A DNA stretch of 64,000 bases from Silene latifolia. Its lineage: Eukaryota > Streptophyta > Magnoliopsida > Caryophyllales > Caryophyllaceae. Made by a program: the position numbers and the translations under genes. Location: NCBI RefSeq assembly GCF_048544455.1, contig NC_133526.1:4790001-4854000 (forward strand), given 5' to 3'. How positions within the stretch are numbered: the stretch's first letter is position 1; each line of letters starts with the position of its first letter. The notes below the pieces were generated by a model that did no database searches, was not told where the DNA came from, and worked only from the letters and a program-made list of their open reading frames with translations. Positions 43,808 through 54,600 of the stretch are shown here, in pieces.

Positions 43808-44551
43808 GAGCAGTTGGTTACGCATACTCTAAAATCCGTCATATTTCGCTTTGAACAGAAACCTCTTTCGTTCTATGAAGCAGAAATTAACAGCGGCAGC
43901 AATGAACATTTATCCGCGGATCAAAACAAGGCAATGTCGGAATTTTATGGGGCTATTAGTAATGCTAGGTTCCTTAAGCTTGACGTTTTTGTACTAGATA
44001 ATGTGTCTACCGTCTTTGGCAACGTAAATCGACTTTGCACTAAATATGAAATTGTGCCACAACATTGAGATCGTGCTGTCATTAATCGAGTTATGTCCTT
44101 TATTAGACCTTCTTACCCTAGACTTGTGGGATATAAGTATCGAGGATAGACATACAACCCTCGTGAATCCTGGCCGTATAGGAGGAACCTCACGACGAGT
44201 ACTCAAGAGGATAGAGATCGAAGGTGGCTGGACATATCATAAGGTTGCACAATCATTCCTAAAGTTAGCACAGTACTTGTTAAGCGGGGATATAGACATA
44301 GATCACTTCTGTTTAAGGGTGGGCTGTCCTAAACATTTCGCACAGAAAAGTAATTTAAATCTTAGACGAAAAGAAGAGTTGAATTTGTGCAAGCTACTAT
44401 GCAAGTATTATATGGCATCAAGGCAATTTGAGGTTGAATTTGTAGGGATGTTTCACAAATATGTTTCGAATGGTCGGTTGAAAAGGTTGACAAGCAGTAG
44501 ATGAAGTTATCCCTCTGCCTTTTAATTCCTAGCAATTTTATCATATTTTTT

Positions 44552-44650
44552 TTGTGTGTGAAGGGAGTCACATGAGTGAATATGCTACTGACGGGGTTTG
44601 AACTGAGGTCATGAGTGTATCACCCATTAAACTAGCTGACATCTGCATGA
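44552..44650 (-). mobile_element. Short tRNA-derived SINE
   Basis: On the minus strand: a box A-like TAGTTTAATGGG (about 44623-44634), then a box B-like GTTCAAACC (about 44594-44603), a short body and a run of A at 44545-44553. Spacing fits a pol III internal promoter. No target duplication was defined. Confidence 0.5.
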
Positions 44651-44828
44651 TTCTATGGTATTTATATGTACTCTGTAATTTATGCTTAGCTCTATCTATT
44701 AACTTATCAATTTATGAGAAACATATATTTAATTTATGATACGAAAATTGTCAGAGTTATGAACTTGCAGCGGAAACATCACGAAACCAACAATAATTGT
44801 AAGATAATATAAACGGCAACTTAAACAA

Positions 44829-46563
44829 TCATTGACTCATTGTATCACAATGTTTCATAGACTCCTGCCTATTGTAACTTTGTAATATAATATAAACGGC
44901 AACTTCTATTCGTGGTTGCGAACAACTAAAATAGATGATTTCCCGATTTGCTCTTGGAAATTTCCGACGAGACAGCTTGTAAAACTCCCCTACAAATTCA
45001 ACCTCATGTCCCTTTGAAACCATTGGAGCTTGATGAAATATCCTGCATAAATCTATTTCCATTCTTTTTTATACGTTCTACAGTTTCCTTTTTACAATAT
45101 CTCACAGCACGTAACCTAAAATGGAAATGCTCTGAATCGATAGTGTTACTTAGTAACAAGAATCCTACTAACTCCACGAAATATTTTGATGGGACTCTGT
45201 AATCCCACCAGTCGATTTCTACCTCCACCCTCTTGAGTACTCGATGTAAGGTGCTTGAACGGCGAGAATGTGAGGGGAGTTTCAACCACGGTATATTCTT
45301 AGTATTAGTATAAACGTCTTCAAGTTTTAGAGCAAAAACGTCTAGCACGGGGCATAATTTCAGTAATGACAACACTAAATTAGTATCAAGGGTATCGACG
45401 TAATTTTTGATGTTTAATGTAAGCCTAGTAACATTGCAAAACTGAAGAAACCCAAAGTTCCACATGTGAGGGTTGTCCCACATTGATAAAAGAGGTGAAG
45501 AATTACCACTTTATAAGGCAAGGGGCTACTCCCTCTATCGCCAATTGGTTTTAGAGTGGAACCCTCTTGGGCCTAAGTTGTGGACTCTTTCTCCTCCGTT
45601 TGGGTGCGGCCCATGCCCGTTGTTGAATTTAACAAAAACACGGTACGTATGCAATCTAGTACTGCAACATCCAGAGTAATCAAGCCAACACTCGAAATCG
45701 CTTCATAAAATTTTGATTTCAACTTCTTTTCTTCATCGTCTAGACGATAATGCTTTTCACTAATTTGGAGCTTAGCTTCACGCAACGCAATTGGTTCTTC
45801 TTCAAGGCAAATTACCGCAGCTACCGGAGCACAAATATTCAGATACTCTAATTTTGGGGCGTTAATCACAATTTTGATTTTACCCTCGGACCTCCAGTTT
45901 ATAAATAATCGTCTTAGATTTTGATTCGAACATTTCAAATAACCATTTGACGAATTATCTACGCACTTTAAAGACAATTCTTCAAGCGATAGACAGGATT
46001 TGATAAGCTTTCCTAGGCACTCGCAATTAAAATAGCGAAAATGAAGGCTTAGACTCTTCAAATTGGGTAGAATGATTGAATCGGCACCAATAGGCAACTC
46101 CCAACGGAACGTTGAGTCCAAGCTAATGGATACGAGTGACCGCGCTTGAAAAATATAGCTAGGCAACAGAACCTGAGACTTACACGAAAAATAAGGCCAC
46201 GTTAACTTGAGTTCACGGACATTCCAGCCAATGCATTCTCGAAACATTACCCTCAAATACGAGATGGAAACGATGGATGAAAGAGGACTTAATTTGCATC
46301 ATGACGTTAAGAAATACATCAGAGAATAGAAAATTATAATCAGACTTAGGATCGGTCATGATAATGGAGGATATGTTCTTCCATAGACCACGCCATCGAT
46401 GGGAAAGTAACCCGGTGACAACGGCTGATCGAAGAGGAAGACAGGAGATAATCACGATAAGTATATCGTCATGGAGTGAACTCAGCAGGTCATTTGTTTG
46501 TTCTACACTTTGAAAGTTGTTATTTTTCCTCCGTCTCTTCTTCGCCTTTTCTTCGACGGCCAT
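44829..46563 (-). pseudogene. F-box/LRR gene, inverted relative of 779-2300, broken
   Basis: The ATG at 46563 (MAVEEKAKKRRR) and the 5' flank are shared with 779. The F-box is present (DLLSSLHDDILIVIISCLPL, SHRWRGLW). Near 46240 a deletion of about 37 bp, relative to 1109-1145, joins TTGGC to TGGAATGTCC and shifts frame. Further on, LPNLKSLSL and CLSLEELSL are readable. A solo LTR at 45443-45634 splits the gene at the RLTLN segment. The C-terminal part (45438-44829) is still open in pieces and ends HEVEFVGEFYKLS. A non-functional copy. Confidence 0.82.
45443..45634 (+). mobile_element. Solo LTR inside the F-box pseudogene
   Basis: 192 bp with TGAAGAAACC...TTTAACA ends and target duplication AAAAC (45438-45442 and 45635-45639). 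The paralog at about 58150 gives the uninterrupted sequence. It contains TTGTCCCACATTGA and GGCTACTCCCTCTAT-GCCAATTGG words, common in a widespread plant LTR group. No interior remains: a solo LTR, a fossil left by LTR-LTR recombination. Confidence 0.8.
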
Positions 46564-47332
46564 CGATGAGGTTTAAAGTGGCTAAAGAGAGTTCAGGAGT
46601 TTAACGTTTAAGGGTTTTCACTCTTTCACAAGATCTTCCCGGTGTTTTGGTTGAGTTATGATTTGACTGAGTACTACCTAATTTGACTTTTACCGCAAAT
46701 GAAAATAAATTTAACCCGTTTATTTAAATACTAATTTAGATTATTGCGCAGTATTTATAGAGTTTTTATTCCTCTATTACTTATTATTATACTAAATTAA
46801 CACATTTTTTTTTTCATGTTTCACATTATTATATTTTGCTGTGAAAAAAATATTGAAATGTAAACTATTTAATAAATTGAGCAATGTCATGAAATGTATA
46901 TATTAATGAATTTTTTTAATCACTAAGTAATAATTTAATTTTATAAATTTCTCAAATTACTTTAATGATTTTTTTTTTCACATATCTAAAAATATAAGTT
47001 TATATTTTTGTTTAATATTGCAAATATGCTTTAAATTATTCTCTAATAAAGATTAGAAACTTGTATTTAGACTTTTATTTTACTTTAATTAAAAAATTAA
47101 TTTAATTTGAATATGACTATAGACATATGGAGCTCTCTAACAACGACGCCGTATAATTTCATCGCAATGTCTCAAAGACTCCTGCCAAGAATAGATCAAT
47201 AACAATGTAAACTGCAAATAAAAAATAGACAAGTAGTATCAAATTATTGATAAATTAACAAGGTACAATTGTTAAAAAAAACGTAAAATCAATTATTCTT
47301 TCTAAAATTTGAAATCGTCTCCTGACGAACAA
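46564..47332. other. 5' flank of the F-box pseudogene, then AT-rich DNA
   Basis: 46564-46690 is shared with the 5' flanks of 779 and 59026. 46700-47330 is strongly AT-rich with no gene. Confidence 0.45.
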
Positions 47333-48235
47333 CTAAAATTGATAACTTTGCGACTTGCTCCTCGAACTTTTGGACATCTTAAAATACTCCCCAACAAATT
47401 CGATCTCACCTTCTATCCATGTCAATGGAAGCTTGTTGAATACCTTACACAAGTCTAATTCCATTCTTTTTTCACGGTCTACACATTCCATTTCGCGATA
47501 TTTATCACCGGTTAAACTAAAATTGAAGTGCTCTGAAGCAATGCTGCTGCTAAATAACAAGTAGTCAACTAGTTCTAAGAAAGACTGTACAGGCTCGTAA
47601 TAATGTTCGCCCAAAAAGTATTCGATCTCTATCCGCTTGACAACTCGTGGTATGGTGCGTACATGGTCATGCTTCGGGGGATTCAAGTTCCATCTGAAAT
47701 GGCTAGAAACATCTCCAAATTTGATGGTTAAAACGTCCAACGCAGGACACATATCCAGTAATGACGACAGTATTTCAATTTTATAGCACGTTCGCATATT
47801 AAGTGTAAGACGAGTTGCATTACTGAAAACAGTAGAGAAATAATGTAGTACCAAAACATCCAATGTAAGAGTTTCGACATTAGAAATCGCTTCATAAAAT
47901 GGTATCATCGACCTCTTTCCTTCACCACAAGGCATATCGTCATCAAGTTGGATTTTTGCTTCGCTTAACGCGACTGGTTCCTCCTCAAAAAAAAATACCG
48001 TGTCATATCGACCACAAACATCCAAATAATCTAATTTTGGGGCATTAATCACAACTTCGATTTTGTAATTGATATCCAATTTCAACGACAAACGCCTTAA
48101 ATTTTGATGCGAATAGTTCATAATATTGCAACTCGTACCTTTATCCTCCAACTTTAAAGACAAATCTTCGAGTAATGGAGACATCTTGATCAATTCTGCT
48201 ATTATATTTATATCCTGGAGGAGACGGATACTCAC
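47333..48235 (-). pseudogene. F-box-family gene lacking its N-terminal F-box half
   Basis: Open for 300 codons but with no credible start: the frame begins without ATG, and the first Met is at 48184. It contains LRR-type segments (MSPLLEDLSLKLED, APKLDYLDV, LLDMCPALDVLTIKF) and the C-terminal WIEGEIEFVGEYFKMSKS. Other members have about 160-190 residues including the F-box before this point. Here the sequence upstream of 48240 is unrelated, so the 5' half is lost. A shorter LRR-only product is conceivable but unlikely. Confidence 0.65.
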
Positions 48236-48392
48236 ATTTTCATTGTTGTGTAGAACATATTTTGAGCTTGTTTTACGGTTAACAGGAAGAAATCTAAATC
48301 AACGACGGAGTAGTACTTAACAATCAAAGATTCAAAACGAAATACTCGTACATCTTTGCAACATCATCGAAAACAATACATACTTCTACTAT

Positions 48393-48470
48393 CACTACTA
48401 CAAAAAACCATGATAGACATCGGACTTTTTTACTAATAGACATCATACTTGCCTCCGATGTTAAGTTGAG
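48393..48470. mobile_element. Possible CACTA-type transposon end
   Basis: CACTACTACAAAAAACC followed by short inverted subrepeats (TAGACATCGGA, CTCCGATGTTA), the usual look of plant CACTA termini. Only one end is visible, and a SINE abuts it. Confidence 0.35.
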
Positions 48471-48645
48471 TTTTTTTTTTGGTCTAAACCATCCGGTAAT
48501 CCGAACCACATTGGGCCGACTAATCCGGATTTCGGGGCGTGTCCAAGGATTACGGTATTTAAACCCCTCCCAATCGCAGTTGTGGGGGATCGATCCGCAG
48601 ACCTCCCTACCAAGCGCAGCCCCATGCTACCACTGCGCCAACCAA
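48471..48645 (-). mobile_element. tRNA-derived SINE
   Basis: Minus strand: GGTTGGCGCAGTGGTAGC gives box A (48629-48640), GCGGATCGATCCCCC gives box B (about 48585-48597), then a ~100-bp body and an A-tail seen as the T-run 48471-48480. Length and layout fit a plant SINE. It sits between two F-box genes. Confidence 0.7.
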
Positions 48646-48663
48646 CGATTATAAGACAATAAA

Positions 48664-50097
48664 TCATTTTTCTTTATAAATGAAACCTTTCCGGGAAGGA
48701 TGGAAATAGACAGCTTTGCCATTGACAGTCGTAATTTTGGGACCATCTTTTCGAGACATCTTGAAAAATCTCCCATTAAATTCAACATCACAACAACTGG
48801 AGATCGTTGGCCATCGATAGAGTTTCTTGCACAACTTTAACTCATGTTCTTGATTACTCGAACAATTAGCCGACGGCAGCCAGTCCCAATCTTGATGAAA
48901 ATCATTTACTCTAAGATTGAAGTGCTCCAAATTGCAAGTGCTTCTTAACAAATGCACTATAAGGCGTGATAATGATTTCCCAGGCTTGCAATAAGTTACC
49001 CAGTTATCGATTTCCACATTTATCGACTTTATCCTTCTGAGTGCTCGTCGTGAGGTGCTTACATTGCCAGGATTTCGGTACAACGGCTCGTTATAATTAT
49101 CGACACCCCAAAATTTCAGGGTCAAAACATCTACTTTAGGACACATCTTTAACAATGACAACAGAGTATTTAAACTATGGCTCCATTTCATATTAATTGT
49201 GAGCCGAGTAACATTGTGTAACATCGTAGATAAGGCATCTACTGCAGAAATATCAATGGTAAGGATCCTTACTTTAGAAATTGCCTCATAAATATCGGAT
49301 TGATATTGGTGAAGATCACTAAATTCAATTTTCGTTTCACGCAGCATAATCGGTTCCTCCTCAAAAGAAAAGGTTAAGCATTTTGGAGCGAAAATAGCCA
49401 AGTACTCTAAATTTGGGGCATTAATCACAATTGTACCGCTTTGCAAAGTCACAACCATATTGCTAGCCCAGCAATCTAACGACAATTTTACAAGTGACGG
49501 ACAAGCCTTAACTAGTTTTTCAATCCATTGATAATTCAGACCAAAGTGAATGGTTAAGCTGTTCAAATTTGGAAGATTGATGGTATCATAATCCTCAGGG
49601 AATCGCCAATCATCATCCGAGCCACTTTTGGAACCCAATTCAATCGACACTAGCGACTGCGTTTGAAAAATAACACTTGGTAATGTATATATATTATACA
49701 AACAAGCAGCATCACGCCATGTTACCTTAAGTTGATGGACGTTCCGGTTACAAACGTTGCGAATTACAATATCCATGAGAGGCGCCCAATAGTCGAGATC
49801 AAAGGATTTTTTAAAATCGATATTGAAGGTATGGATAAAAGGTGAGGTAATTTGTCTCATGGTTTCATTCAATGTGGTATCGAGATTACGTAATTTATAA
49901 GTCTCGTGGAAGGCGATGTCAATAGAGGTTGTGTTGGACCAGAGACCACGCCATCGACGGGATAAAGTTCCGGTAGCGATGGCTAATTGGAGAGGAAGAA
50001 GGGAAATAATTCCGATAAGAATGTCGTCGGGGAGATAGCTCAGCCTGTCGATACTTCGATTACTACTTCTTCTATCGTTCTCGTTCGTCCTCGCCAT
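48664..50097 (-). CDS. F-box/LRR (FBD-like) protein, intact
   Basis: 477 aa, one exon, ATG at 50097 in AAGATGG context (MARTNENDRRSSNRS). F-box residues are about 16-53 (IDRLSYLPDDILIGIISLLP, SRRWRGLW). Then come LRR-like segments (INLPNLNSLTI, CPSLVKLSLDCW, LLKMCPKVDVLTLKFWG) and the C-terminus CDVEFNGRFFKMSRKDGP plus VYFHPSRKGFIYKEK. Same subfamily as 60200-61666 and 24109-30294. Predicted SCF substrate receptor, target unknown. A Helitron 3' end lies about 130 bp upstream of the ATG at 50226 and may have replaced promoter sequence. Confidence 0.88.
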   Translation of the reverse strand: MARTNENDRRSSNRSIDRLSYLPDDILIGIISLLPLQLAIATGTLSRRWRGLWSNTTSIDIAFHETYKLRNLDTTLNETMRQITSPFIHTFNIDFKKSFDLDYWAPLMDIVIRNVCNRNVHQLKVTWRDAACLYNIYTLPSVIFQTQSLVSIELGSKSGSDDDWRFPEDYDTINLPNLNSLTIHFGLNYQWIEKLVKACPSLVKLSLDCWASNMVVTLQSGTIVINAPNLEYLAIFAPKCLTFSFEEEPIMLRETKIEFSDLHQYQSDIYEAISKVRILTIDISAVDALSTMLHNVTRLTINMKWSHSLNTLLSLLKMCPKVDVLTLKFWGVDNYNEPLYRNPGNVSTSRRALRRIKSINVEIDNWVTYCKPGKSLSRLIVHLLRSTCNLEHFNLRVNDFHQDWDWLPSANCSSNQEHELKLCKKLYRWPTISSCCDVEFNGRFFKMSRKDGPKITTVNGKAVYFHPSRKGFIYKEK

Positions 50098-50225
50098 CTT
50101 TGCTATGTTTTCAAAGGTTTTTAGGGTTTATGTCTTTTAGCTTTACTCTTTGCAAGAATTTTCTGATTTTGCTTTTTTTTTTTTTTCTATGTCAATCTCG
50201 GCTATAAGTTAAGGATATTTATATA

Positions 50226-50262
50226 CTAGGTTTTGTGCCCGTGCGTTGCACGGGTTATAATA
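50226..50262 (-). mobile_element. Helitron-type 3' end
   Basis: On the minus strand: hairpin CCCGTGCAACGCACGGG, a short spacer, then CTAG followed by host T, which is the Helitron 3' signature. The body extends to higher coordinates for an unknown distance. The 5' TC end was not located. Confidence 0.55.
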
Positions 50263-51301
50263 TTGGTTCACCTCTAATTATTATGGTAAGTATGGTTTCT
50301 TCGATGCATACGGGTAACCTAATATAGTCTTGAATATTTGAGCTTCCAAAACATTGTTGGGGATGTTTATTAATTAAAACGGACTTGGTTACAAACTTAC
50401 TTGAAACACTTACTTGCACGGGTTTCCTATATTGTCTTGATTTATCAATTGGACAATAGTGTTATTATTGTATATTTTTGTCTAATTATAATTATTAACA
50501 TGCCATAAAAAAATGAATCATACATTAATTTAAAGATACCAACTATATTATTATCAACAAAATTTGTGAAAATACACCCCTGTATCAAGAAATCAGTTTA
50601 TAGACATAAAAAATATTTAATTTTAAACAAAGGAAATAAAATAACGTGAAGGTCTTAAAAATAAAAGTATATATAATAAATTGATATTCAACCTGCAAAA
50701 ACGTCTCTTTATTGCTTATAATAATATATATAATGATGTTATGTCTTATCATTATTGTTTTTGATGTCTTTTTGTTGCTTGTTTATTCCCAAAAGTGCCC
50801 TTCTCTTTTTGTGAAATTTTATCCCGCATGCGTTGCATAATGTTGACACAATAAAAATAAATTAAATTAATCAGCCCGAAAAATTGCATATTCAAACACA
50901 AATTAATTACACTATATAGATAATCATGGAGTACCATAAAATATCAATTTCGCCGAGTCCACATGCACCTGAAAATACGAAGGAAAACAATTAGCGATAA
51001 TTAATCTGCAAGAAATTATACAAAAGCAATAGAATAAAAATAAAAACACATAATAATAATAGACATAAAATAGAATGGGGAAGGAAAACCGTATTTGTTG
51101 TTGCTTTTTATATGCATGTTAAAGGGTGTTTGTTACAAATGTAACTCTATCATATTAATTAGATAGAGTTTGTTTTTTAAATAATATCTGATAAATAAAT
51201 ATAAAATTTTGGGGGATAATTTACATATTAATATATCTGTTTTAATCTCTATCTTATTTAAATTTTATCATTAATATTTTTGTAATTTCTCTATTATTTA
51301 T
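50263..51301. other. AT-rich DNA, probably Helitron interior
   Basis: No gene or second element end recognised. No Rep/helicase coding. Confidence 0.35.
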
Positions 51302-51470
51302 CTATGTTGCTCGGACTCTTCGATATTACCTCACGTACCTGCGTCGGACACTGGACACTCGGACACTTCATTTTAGTCCAAAAACATGATTTTTTTTAAT
51401 AAAATAGATGAATCCGACACTTGGACACGTACCCGTGTCGGATACTTGTGACCGAGTCCGAGCAACGTAG
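51302..51470. mobile_element. Foldback MITE
   Basis: 169 bp with 17-bp inverted ends, CTATGTTGCTCGGACTC and GAGTCCGAGCAACGTAG (one mismatch). The inner complementary words GTCGGACACTGGACAC and GTACCCGTGTCGGATAC allow one long hairpin. Elements with this end sequence are widespread in plants. Target duplication not clear. Confidence 0.7.
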
Positions 51471-51539
51471 AGTGAAACAACTACACAATATTTAAATATA
51501 TACAACTACTTCATCCTCTTAGAATGTAAAAGACCAACC

Positions 51540-51830
51540 AAAGTTGGCTGGTGTGAATGGTAAGGGCTCTCATCTCTTAAACAAGTGGTCAGGGGTTCGA
51601 TTCCTGACTCTTGCGAATGAAAAAGTCAAACTTGGGAGGGGTCAAAATTGGGAGGGGTCAACCCATTAAATTGCCTTCAGTACCCCGAAGGAGATTGCCC
51701 CAATTGTCGGTAGGGGATACTCCTGACCACCACTGTCCACAAAGGCTAAAAAACATCCACGCCTCAAACCCAAAAGGAAGTTCCGAAACAATCACTTCTT
51801 CAAAAGATTAGTCATCAAAAAGGAAAAAAA
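51540..51830 (+). mobile_element. tRNA-derived SINE
   Basis: Box A TGGTGTGAATGG (51550-51561), perfect box B GGTTCGATTCC (51595-51605), a ~200-bp unrelated body and an A-rich tail (51815-51830). Not a functional tRNA: there is no anticodon arm fold or CCA-side acceptor pairing. Confidence 0.7.
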
Positions 51831-52765
51831 ATTGAGGCATTCAACAAATTTAACTTGCATAGAAAATTTACAGACTTTCCAGCACCTATGAAACCACTAT
51901 ATTTTGGGTATGAATTATGATGCAATTGTTATGCAACTCTCATATTGAGTCATCAGAAAATCTCTTTATAAGTTGAAAGTAACACATTCAACCTTTTTAC
52001 TACGACACAGGCATGAACCTCTGAGGCAATAGGAAAATATCATTTAGCGATTCAGGTGTGTGGATGTAGCTATTCTAATAGTCCATTGTACGCATCAATA
52101 ATAAATCACCATAAAAAAGCGTTCCTCATTTACCACACAATGGAGGCGGACTATCAAGCGACCCTTTCCCAACATCTAAGCAACCACCAGCACAAATCGT
52201 TCCTGCTGTATAGAGCCAACGCAGTGACATTATTTTCCAAAATAACCATTTTGTTAAATTATTTGCTGTACTAACCAAAGTCATTACTAAAACCCAAAAA
52301 TAATGAAGAAAACGCAACAGATTGATCTTCCAGACTTGAGAAGTTCAAGAAGCGCTACCAATCTACCAAGAAGAGCCAAAACCGAGACGGCTAGACCATG
52401 AGCTTGTATTGCCAGCAAAGATGGGTTCATTGAAATGCTTGTACTTGTCTATTTTCGAGAGACATGCCCTCTTATTATTTCATGTTTCATTATTAAAGTA
52501 ATAATTAAAATGTTATCCATTCGAGTCAAATTCGGAGCAATTGCATTATAGTACCATTGTTATTAGAATCCCATCCTTGATATTATGATTTTACGATCCA
52601 TAACGGCGTTGCAGATCCCAATTTGTTTGTTCAAATGAATCTACACTTATAATTATAGCACGATTCTACAAATTGATGACCTTGTAACTTAATTTGATTT
52701 TATTGCAGATATGCCTTCCTTTTTTTTCTAATTCGAGGACACTGATTTTAGCAACATTGACTTGT
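51831..52765. other. Intergenic, no gene seen
   Basis: Stops in all frames. The downstream flank of the 144-aa gene lies at its right end. No repeat recognised. Confidence 0.4.
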
Positions 52766-53200
52766 TCATAGACGAATGCTAATGGCATCATGCGGTGCTC
52801 TAGATTTAACAAAAGTAATGACTGATTTGGCATTACTTGTTCTTATAGTGCCAAGGTTGCCCCTCCATGACTTTAATTTTCGAGCAGTGGAGTCGTCACC
52901 ATCGGCGTACACAAGACCCGCTTTGGAACCAACTGGAAGGGGCGCCTGATGGGTAAAAATTTGAGGTTGTCTGAATTTAGAAGGGTAAATGACATCAAGG
53001 TATGACGAAACCGAATGCTCGGACCATTCATATTTTTCATGGAACAACAAGTTTTTGCCATCCTTGTGGTAATTCCATGTTAAACCTTGTGCTCTTGTAC
53101 CGTCTCCCTCGAAAGCGGCTTTCTCTTGTACAACACCATTGATCAGGACATCCGCTGCAACTCTCTCTTCATCGTTAATTAGCATCGCTGTTGGGGCCAT
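52766..53200 (-). CDS. Uncharacterised 144-aa protein (possibly jasmonate-induced-protein-like)
   Basis: Single ORF from an ATG in good context (GTAAGATGGCC). No signal peptide or membrane helix. Features: Ala/Val-rich start (MAPTAMLINDEERVAADVLI), a central WNYHKDGKNLLFHEKYEW, then HQAPLPVGSKAGLVYADGDD and a basic end. The spacing of the aromatic/W residues and the GSKAGLVY segment loosely recall the 23-kDa jasmonate-induced protein family of Caryophyllales and cereals, but this is weak inference. Just upstream, ATGAAACAG followed by GTTAAC could be either a tiny upstream ORF or a first exon with donor site. It is the only host-like gene here outside the F-box family. Confidence 0.55.
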   Translation of the reverse strand: MAPTAMLINDEERVAADVLINGVVQEKAAFEGDGTRAQGLTWNYHKDGKNLLFHEKYEWSEHSVSSYLDVIYPSKFRQPQIFTHQAPLPVGSKAGLVYADGDDSTARKLKSWRGNLGTIRTSNAKSVITFVKSRAPHDAISIRL

Positions 53201-54600
53201 CTTACGCTTTGTTAACCTGTTTCATCCAAGTAATATTATTGTTAGTCCAAATATTTCATATTAGTTGCGTCGTAGAGCCATTTAAGGAGTTTAAACAAAT
53301 TGAATAAAAAAGATAATCACTCTAATATATATACATGCAAAGAACATTCATTCATTCAATAGAGTAATTATACAAATAAGAGGCAGAGAAAAACAATAAT
53401 AAAAAGCATAAATATGGGGTCTAGGTTTCTTTTGCTAATCAAGTTACATATGGAGAAACAATAATAAAAAGCATAAATATATATAGTCATTAGTCATACG
53501 AAGCTTAGGTTTCTTTTACTAATCAAATTACATCTTATCAAATTCTCTATCTTTTAAGATTTATTTTTAAAATAAAATTAATTTAATTTTTATATATCTT
53601 TTATATCTTTTAAGATTTAGTTTTAAAATAATATTAATTTAATTTAAAAACTATTTAGGTGTTTTAGAAAGCATGGAGTCTCTAGAATTGCCTGAAAAAA
53701 GCCTCTTTTATATATATATATTGATATATTGATTGATATATTGATTGATTGATTCATTATAAATAACGTAGTTTCTTAATTGCATGCTCAATTATACGAG
53801 CATACAAATTTCCATAAAATTTTCATAAATATTCTTCTCCTTATAAAAATAGAAACTAGAATATTGAGATTTTCCCAAAAATAAACATACCTCACTGATG
53901 GTATTAATTAGTATAAAGATGTTAATTATTTAACCTACACAAATATAATATAAGTATGTTATATTTTGAAAAATATTATAAGATAAATAAACTAAGCTAG
54001 ATTTCCAAAAAAAATAAAATATTTCATACTTATTTCGATTTGATTTAATGCATATATGTATTATTTTTATAGAAACATATAAGCCTCCTAAAATTGAATG
54101 TCAAAATAGTAAAAGTAATTCTGTTAGTAGAGAAAAGAATTGTAATAACACTGAATATAGTAATATGATAGCAATCACTCATTTGAATAGTCAAAATAAC
54201 AATATTAGCGGCGAGGGGATAGTAGTGAAAGTAATAGAAGTAACAACGGGAGTAGTGAAATTATCAATATTAGCTAACCAATTGATTTAAGTAAAATATT
54301 AATAGCGAGAGTAAATTTGTCTCATAATTTATTTCATCGTAATTTTAGGATGTCATAGAAAAATATATTAATGATAAATTTATGAGTTATGCAACTTTAA
54401 AATAATCTTTTTTTATTTAATTGAAAATAAATTTTAATTCTAAATAGAGTTAGCCTAGGCGGGGTTGGGCAGCAATACTTGTCTTTTACTATTTTTATAT
54501 CTTAATTAGTTGTGATTTTATTAAATTAAGTCGGTTCTAGAAATTGAAATTTTAACTTTGGTAGGGAAAGGGTTGGTGGTGGAGGTAGAGGATAGCAGGG
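53201..54600. other. AT-rich intergenic DNA
   Basis: Contains short duplicated phrases (GGAGAAACAATAATAAAAAGCATAAATAT-like words at about 53385-53420 and 53455-53485; ATCTTTTAAGATTTA near 53550 and 53610). No gene. Confidence 0.4.
53709..53760. repeat. TATA/TGAT microsatellite
   Basis: (TA)n followed by TTGATATATTGATTGATATATTGATTGATT units. Confidence 0.7.

Larger units (their letters stand above)
35172..44504 (+). pseudogene. F-box/LRR gene interrupted by an 8-kb LTR-element array
   Basis: Host parts are 35172-35817 and 43808-44504. The ATG at 35172 gives an F-box at residues ~9-47 (DRLSILPVEILIGIISLLPL, SRQWRGLW) and LRR-like segments (INLPNLKRLLL). Near 35617-35650 about 30 bp (GCAAGCTTGTGACCGCAATG...) copied from 35470-35495 of the same gene interrupts the frame. 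The frame after it is different (SLEDLLFEFF). After the array, EQLVTHTLKSVIF continues the gene. A further one-base gain near 44030 shifts frame before the C-terminus (FEVEFVGMFHKYVS). The target duplication GAGCA is at 35813-35817 and 43808-43812. Closest to the 10591/31432 subfamily. Confidence 0.82.

Noticed and set aside
48585-48645. Functional tRNA gene on the minus strand
   Set aside because: Pol III boxes are present, but there is no acceptor-stem pairing; a body with a terminal A-run follows.
51540-51620. Functional tRNA gene
   Set aside because: Boxes A and B are good, but no cloverleaf closes and the unit has a long body and A-tail, so it is a SINE.
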